Positions 23,717-25,764 of a stretch of 25,764 nucleotides of DNA are shown here, piece by piece. The position numbers were made by a program, and so were the translations under genes. The notes under the pieces are model-generated. The model made no database searches and was not told the DNA's origin. It saw nothing but the letters and a program-made list of their open reading frames with translations. The stretch is from Nitrospiraceae bacterium (GTDB lineage: Bacteria; Nitrospirota; Nitrospiria; Nitrospirales; UBA8639), in contig DOFS01000199.1 in the NCBI GenBank assembly GCA_003523945.1, positions 1 through 25,764 on the forward strand. The letters run 5' to 3'. Position 1 is the stretch's first letter, and each line of letters begins with the position of its first letter.

Positions 23717-24304
23717 TTATTCGGGGCTCAAGGCGAAGATGAAAGCGGTGGTGACGGCGGCCACAAACAACGTTCGCAGACCCGCCCAGAGCCAAAAGGT
23801 GTGACTGATCCGTCCCAGGTACACGCCAAGCAGAAAAATGATGATCAAGGCCAGGACAAATGCCGATTCCAGCGGACGAAGAGCAAGTGGCTTCAACAGT
23901 GGAACTGCCCACAAGGGCAGCAGGATCACCAGTGAGATGGCCAAGGGAGCGATCCCATTTACCAAGGCAATGACGACCGGCAGGAGCCGAGCGGCTCGTC
24001 CATGGGCTGAATGCCTCAAATCGGTCACCATGGCTTTTTCAAGTTCCCTGAGTTCCCTGCGCTTTTCCGCGGCTTCGCTAATATAGGCGCTACTGATGCC
24101 GCTCATCCCCAGGGCAATGGCCACCCCGAGGCAGGCACTGATGACCACAGGCAATTTGACTTCGTCGCTCACATAGAACCCCACCAGCAGACCCAGCATC
24201 GTGAGTGCGCCGTCGAATCCATTGACGACAAAGTAACGTCGTGCGATTAAATGGGAACGTGTGAGTGTGAGAAGCCAGGTAAGCTCTGCAATCAGAGACG
24301 CCAT
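23717..24304 (-). CDS. VIT/CCC1-like membrane protein (TIGR00267-type), predicted metal transporter
   Basis: The product is 195 residues. The hallmark FVVNGFDGALTMLGLLVGFY (about 25-44) matches the first helix of VIT1/CCC1 iron/manganese transporters. Further helices lie near 52-72, 108-133, 146-163 and 171-191, five in all. The cytosolic loop AEKRRELRELEKAMVTDL is charged but shorter than the metal-binding domain of plant VIT1. The loop and helix 2 (GMSGISSAYISEAAEKRREL) look most like the small archaeal members of the family. Fe2+ or Mn2+ export is inferred from the family. The start ATG follows the DUF211 stop by two bases, so the two are cotranscribed. It is cut from neighbours on the other side by the convergent permease pair. 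Confidence 0.82.
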   Translation of the reverse strand: MASLIAELTWLLTLTRSHLIARRYFVVNGFDGALTMLGLLVGFYVSDEVKLPVVISACLGVAIALGMSGISSAYISEAAEKRRELRELEKAMVTDLRHSAHGRAARLLPVVIALVNGIAPLAISLVILLPLWAVPLLKPLALRPLESAFVLALIIIFLLGVYLGRISHTFWLWAGLRTLFVAAVTTAFIFALSPE

Positions 24305-24306
24305 GG

Positions 24307-24585
24307 TTAAGCGGGTTCAGTATCGACCGGTCCATTCTCCACATCGACTTCGTCGATACTGTGAATCGATCCTCCCAGAGAACTAATGACTTCAGTGATG
24401 GCACGGTAAGGCACATTTTCTCCCTCAATCATCAGAAGGACTGTTTCCGTTTTTTCATCCATCGCCGCGACTGTTAACTTGATGCGACATCCAGGCACTT
24501 TTTCTGCAATAGCCGTGGTGAAGTCAAGGGCGTTAGGGTTATGAGGCTTGAGGACATCAAGGACAATGCGTTTGATTTGCACCAT
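24307..24585 (-). CDS. DUF211 family protein
   Basis: The product is 92 residues and a single DUF211 domain of about usual length. It opens VQIKRIVLDVLKPHNPNALD and has the late block SSLGGSIHSIDEVDVENG; both are close to archaeal DUF211 proteins (MTH889 type), which form small oligomers with a ferredoxin-like fold and bind divalent metal. It is cytosolic, with no signal or helix. It stands directly before the VIT-like transporter, two bases apart, so a metal-sensing or regulatory role for that transporter is a reasonable inference. DUF211 is mostly archaeal as far as I know, which makes lateral transfer likely. The Shine-Dalgarno before ATG 24585 is weak. Confidence 0.85.
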   Translation of the reverse strand: MVQIKRIVLDVLKPHNPNALDFTTAIAEKVPGCRIKLTVAAMDEKTETVLLMIEGENVPYRAITEVISSLGGSIHSIDEVDVENGPVDTEPA

Positions 24586-24907
24586 CGGGTCTCGCGTTCC
24601 CGGATAAAGGAGAAGAATAGAAATGTGCCATGATATCGCATTTCATAAGCAATGTAACTGCTCTTTTTTCTTAGAATCGGGAAAGGGAGGGAGGCCAGAT
24701 CATACGGAGTTTAGGTGCTGGCCTTACAGCTGTATGATGTTCATCGGGACTCTATTCTGGGGGTTGCCGGTAAAGGCAGTCTCCGGTGGGCAGGGTTCTT
24801 TCTCTTCACCGTCATGATTCAAAAGTTTTCTCGGTCAGATCCATCTGGAAAGATGGGCTGCCTCTCAGATAACATACCCCAATTTATCCATCGGCTTATG
24901 ATAGAGT
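24586..24907. other. Divergent promoter region
   Basis: These 322 bases separate DUF211 (minus) from the lipoprotein gene (plus) and must hold both promoters. An open frame at 24623-24817 has an AAGGAG before its ATG, but its composition (many Cys, Phe and Trp, no homology that I recognise) is unconvincing. No strong dyad is visible. Confidence 0.4.
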
Positions 24908-25474
24908 ATGAATATGAAACTAAAAAACCTTATTTGGTGTGTGGTGCTAGGTATCCTAACGGTGGGAGGATGCGCCTCCTCGCCCATGGAGATTCCGGAA
25001 ATTCTTCAGAAGCAGATTGATCCCACGCTCACGTTTTCGGAAGTGATTCAACATCCTGAGTCCTATAAAGGCAGGATGCTTGTGCTTGGAGGTGAGGTCC
25101 TTTCGGCCAAGCGCCTTGCGGAAGGCACCCGGCTTGAGGTGTTGCAATTACCCTTGGATGATTACCAACGGCCCATAGTGACCCGGACAGACTCACAAGG
25201 CCGGTTCCTTGCCGTGGAGAAAGCTTTTCTTGATCCCGCCATGTTTCCGCCAAATACCCTGGTCACCATTGTGGGAGAGGTGACGGAGAGAGTCTCCGGC
25301 AAGCTGGATGAAATGGACTATCAGTTCCCCGCGGTGGTAATCAGGCACCTGTATGTGTGGAAAGACCCGTCTTTGACTCAAGAAAGCAACTCGGGTCCCT
25401 GGTACAGCATCTTTGGTGGTGGCAGTACCGGCGGCCGGGTGGGTGGCGGGGTCGGGATCGGCATTGGTTTTTAG
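24908..25474 (+). CDS. Slp-family outer-membrane lipoprotein with Gly-rich tail
   Basis: The product is 188 residues. The signal peptide MNMKLKNLIWCVVLGIL ends in lipobox TVGGC, with lipidated C22. The Slp domain covers about 35-155: LTFSEVIQHPESYKGRMLVLGGEV (written here as motif region 41-64), then RLEVLQLPLDDYQRP and FLAVEKAFLDP, and VTIVGEVTERVSGKLDEM. Slp proteins are starvation or acid-induced lipoproteins of unknown molecular role; several copies often occur in Nitrospira-like genomes. The last 25 residues are unusual, FGGGSTGGRVGGGVGIGIGF, a Gly-rich tail that may pack on the membrane or wall. Two starts are in frame, 24908 and 24914; neither has a good Shine-Dalgarno. A TATGAT lies six bases before the first ATG, too near for a normal leader. 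Confidence 0.88.
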   Translation: MNMKLKNLIWCVVLGILTVGGCASSPMEIPEILQKQIDPTLTFSEVIQHPESYKGRMLVLGGEVLSAKRLAEGTRLEVLQLPLDDYQRPIVTRTDSQGRFLAVEKAFLDPAMFPPNTLVTIVGEVTERVSGKLDEMDYQFPAVVIRHLYVWKDPSLTQESNSGPWYSIFGGGSTGGRVGGGVGIGIGF

Positions 25475-25643
25475 TGTTAAATCTTCCTTTTTCCATATCT
25501 TCTTCCCTCATCCCGACATCAGGTTTGCGATTAATAAAGATATTCGTGTGTGGCCTTTTGTGGGTCCCGGCTGAATAGGGGTTATTGAGTTCCTCTCCCA
25601 TGTTTTATGCCCGGTTCCGCCCGCCGGATCTCCTGCCTTTCTG

Positions 25644-25763
25644 TTAAACAAAAAATGAGGTACATACTTTGGACTCGGCTTCCCAGATCTCCTGTAATGC
25701 CTGCTTGGTCCCGGGCTGGAGACTCGTGGGAAAGGCATACAACACATTGCGGGTTTTGTGCAC
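25644..25763 (-). pseudogene. IS256-family transposase fragment (cut by window edge)
   Basis: Read from the right edge on the minus strand, 32 codons give VHKTRNVLYAFPTSLQPGTK then QALQEIWEAESK. This matches the segment WVHKTANVLNxLPKSxQPKAK...LHEIWxAET in the second half of IS256/mutator-type transposases. After AESK (about 25668) the frame leaves the family pattern, reading VCTSFFV, and stops at 25644-25646. Normal transposases continue for more than 100 residues, so the C-terminal end has been lost. The upstream part lies outside the window, so it cannot be said whether the rest is intact. No inverted repeat end is seen. Confidence 0.75.
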
Positions 25764-25764
25764 C

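Noticed and set aside
24623..24817. 64-residue frame with AAGGAG before its ATG in the divergent promoter region
   Set aside because: The ribosome-site match is good, but the residue make-up is not protein-like and the frame covers where two promoters must lie. Conservation would be needed to revive it.
1..25764. CRISPR array, tRNA, rRNA, prophage or integron
   Set aside because: No regularly spaced direct repeats, no cloverleaf or rRNA-like stretch, and no integrase or phage structural gene was found.

Overview
The window reads as a stretch of bacterial chromosome with GC a little above half. It has about 20 intact genes, one gene cut by the left edge, and two gene remnants. The gene mix fits an environmental Gram-negative bacterium and suggests the Nitrospirota (Nitrospira-like). 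It includes a Slp-type lipoprotein, Sel1 and TPR proteins with signal peptides, a TonB-dependent receptor, a large hybrid histidine kinase beside an orphan ABC_sub_bind protein, split YeeE/YedE permeases, and an archaeal-looking DUF211/VIT pair. No rRNA or other marker is present, so the taxon is an inference. I saw no tRNA, rRNA, CRISPR array or phage module.

Layout. Positions 1-10202 are nearly all plus strand and mostly single-gene units: a partial FAD flavoprotein, a TPR protein, a Mug-type DNA glycosylase, a serine protease with a PDZ domain, a STAS protein, a geranylgeranyl-reductase-like flavoprotein, a Uup-type ABC-F ATPase, a Sel1 protein and two small charged proteins. Positions 10451-16387 hold a minus-strand three-gene unit, transcribed TonB receptor, then substrate-binding protein, then hybrid sensor kinase. 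It looks like a ligand-sensing system. About 970 bases without a convincing gene follow, containing several hairpins.

Positions 17355-21158 are an amino-acid catabolism block: threonine dehydrogenase (tdh), 2-amino-3-ketobutyrate CoA ligase (kbl), a decayed and truncated acyl-CoA synthetase, and a Glu/Leu-type dehydrogenase. A stand-alone receiver protein follows. After a 665-base gap with a heptamer tandem repeat come two translationally coupled YeeE/YedE half-permeases, predicted to move a sulfur compound. On the minus strand there is then a DUF211 protein followed by a VIT/CCC1-like membrane protein, predicted to handle metal. The right end has a Slp-family lipoprotein and a fragment of an IS256-family transposase.

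How the genes work together. Tdh and Kbl convert threonine to glycine and acetyl-CoA, and the nearby dehydrogenase could deaminate another amino acid. The receptor, binding protein and kinase unit probably senses a periplasmic ligand. Its phosphorelay has no DNA-binding output of its own, so a separate partner is needed; the lone receiver protein is one candidate but nothing in the sequence proves the link. The least described parts are the receptor/binding protein/kinase unit, the DUF211-VIT pair, and the duplicated start region of the STAS gene.
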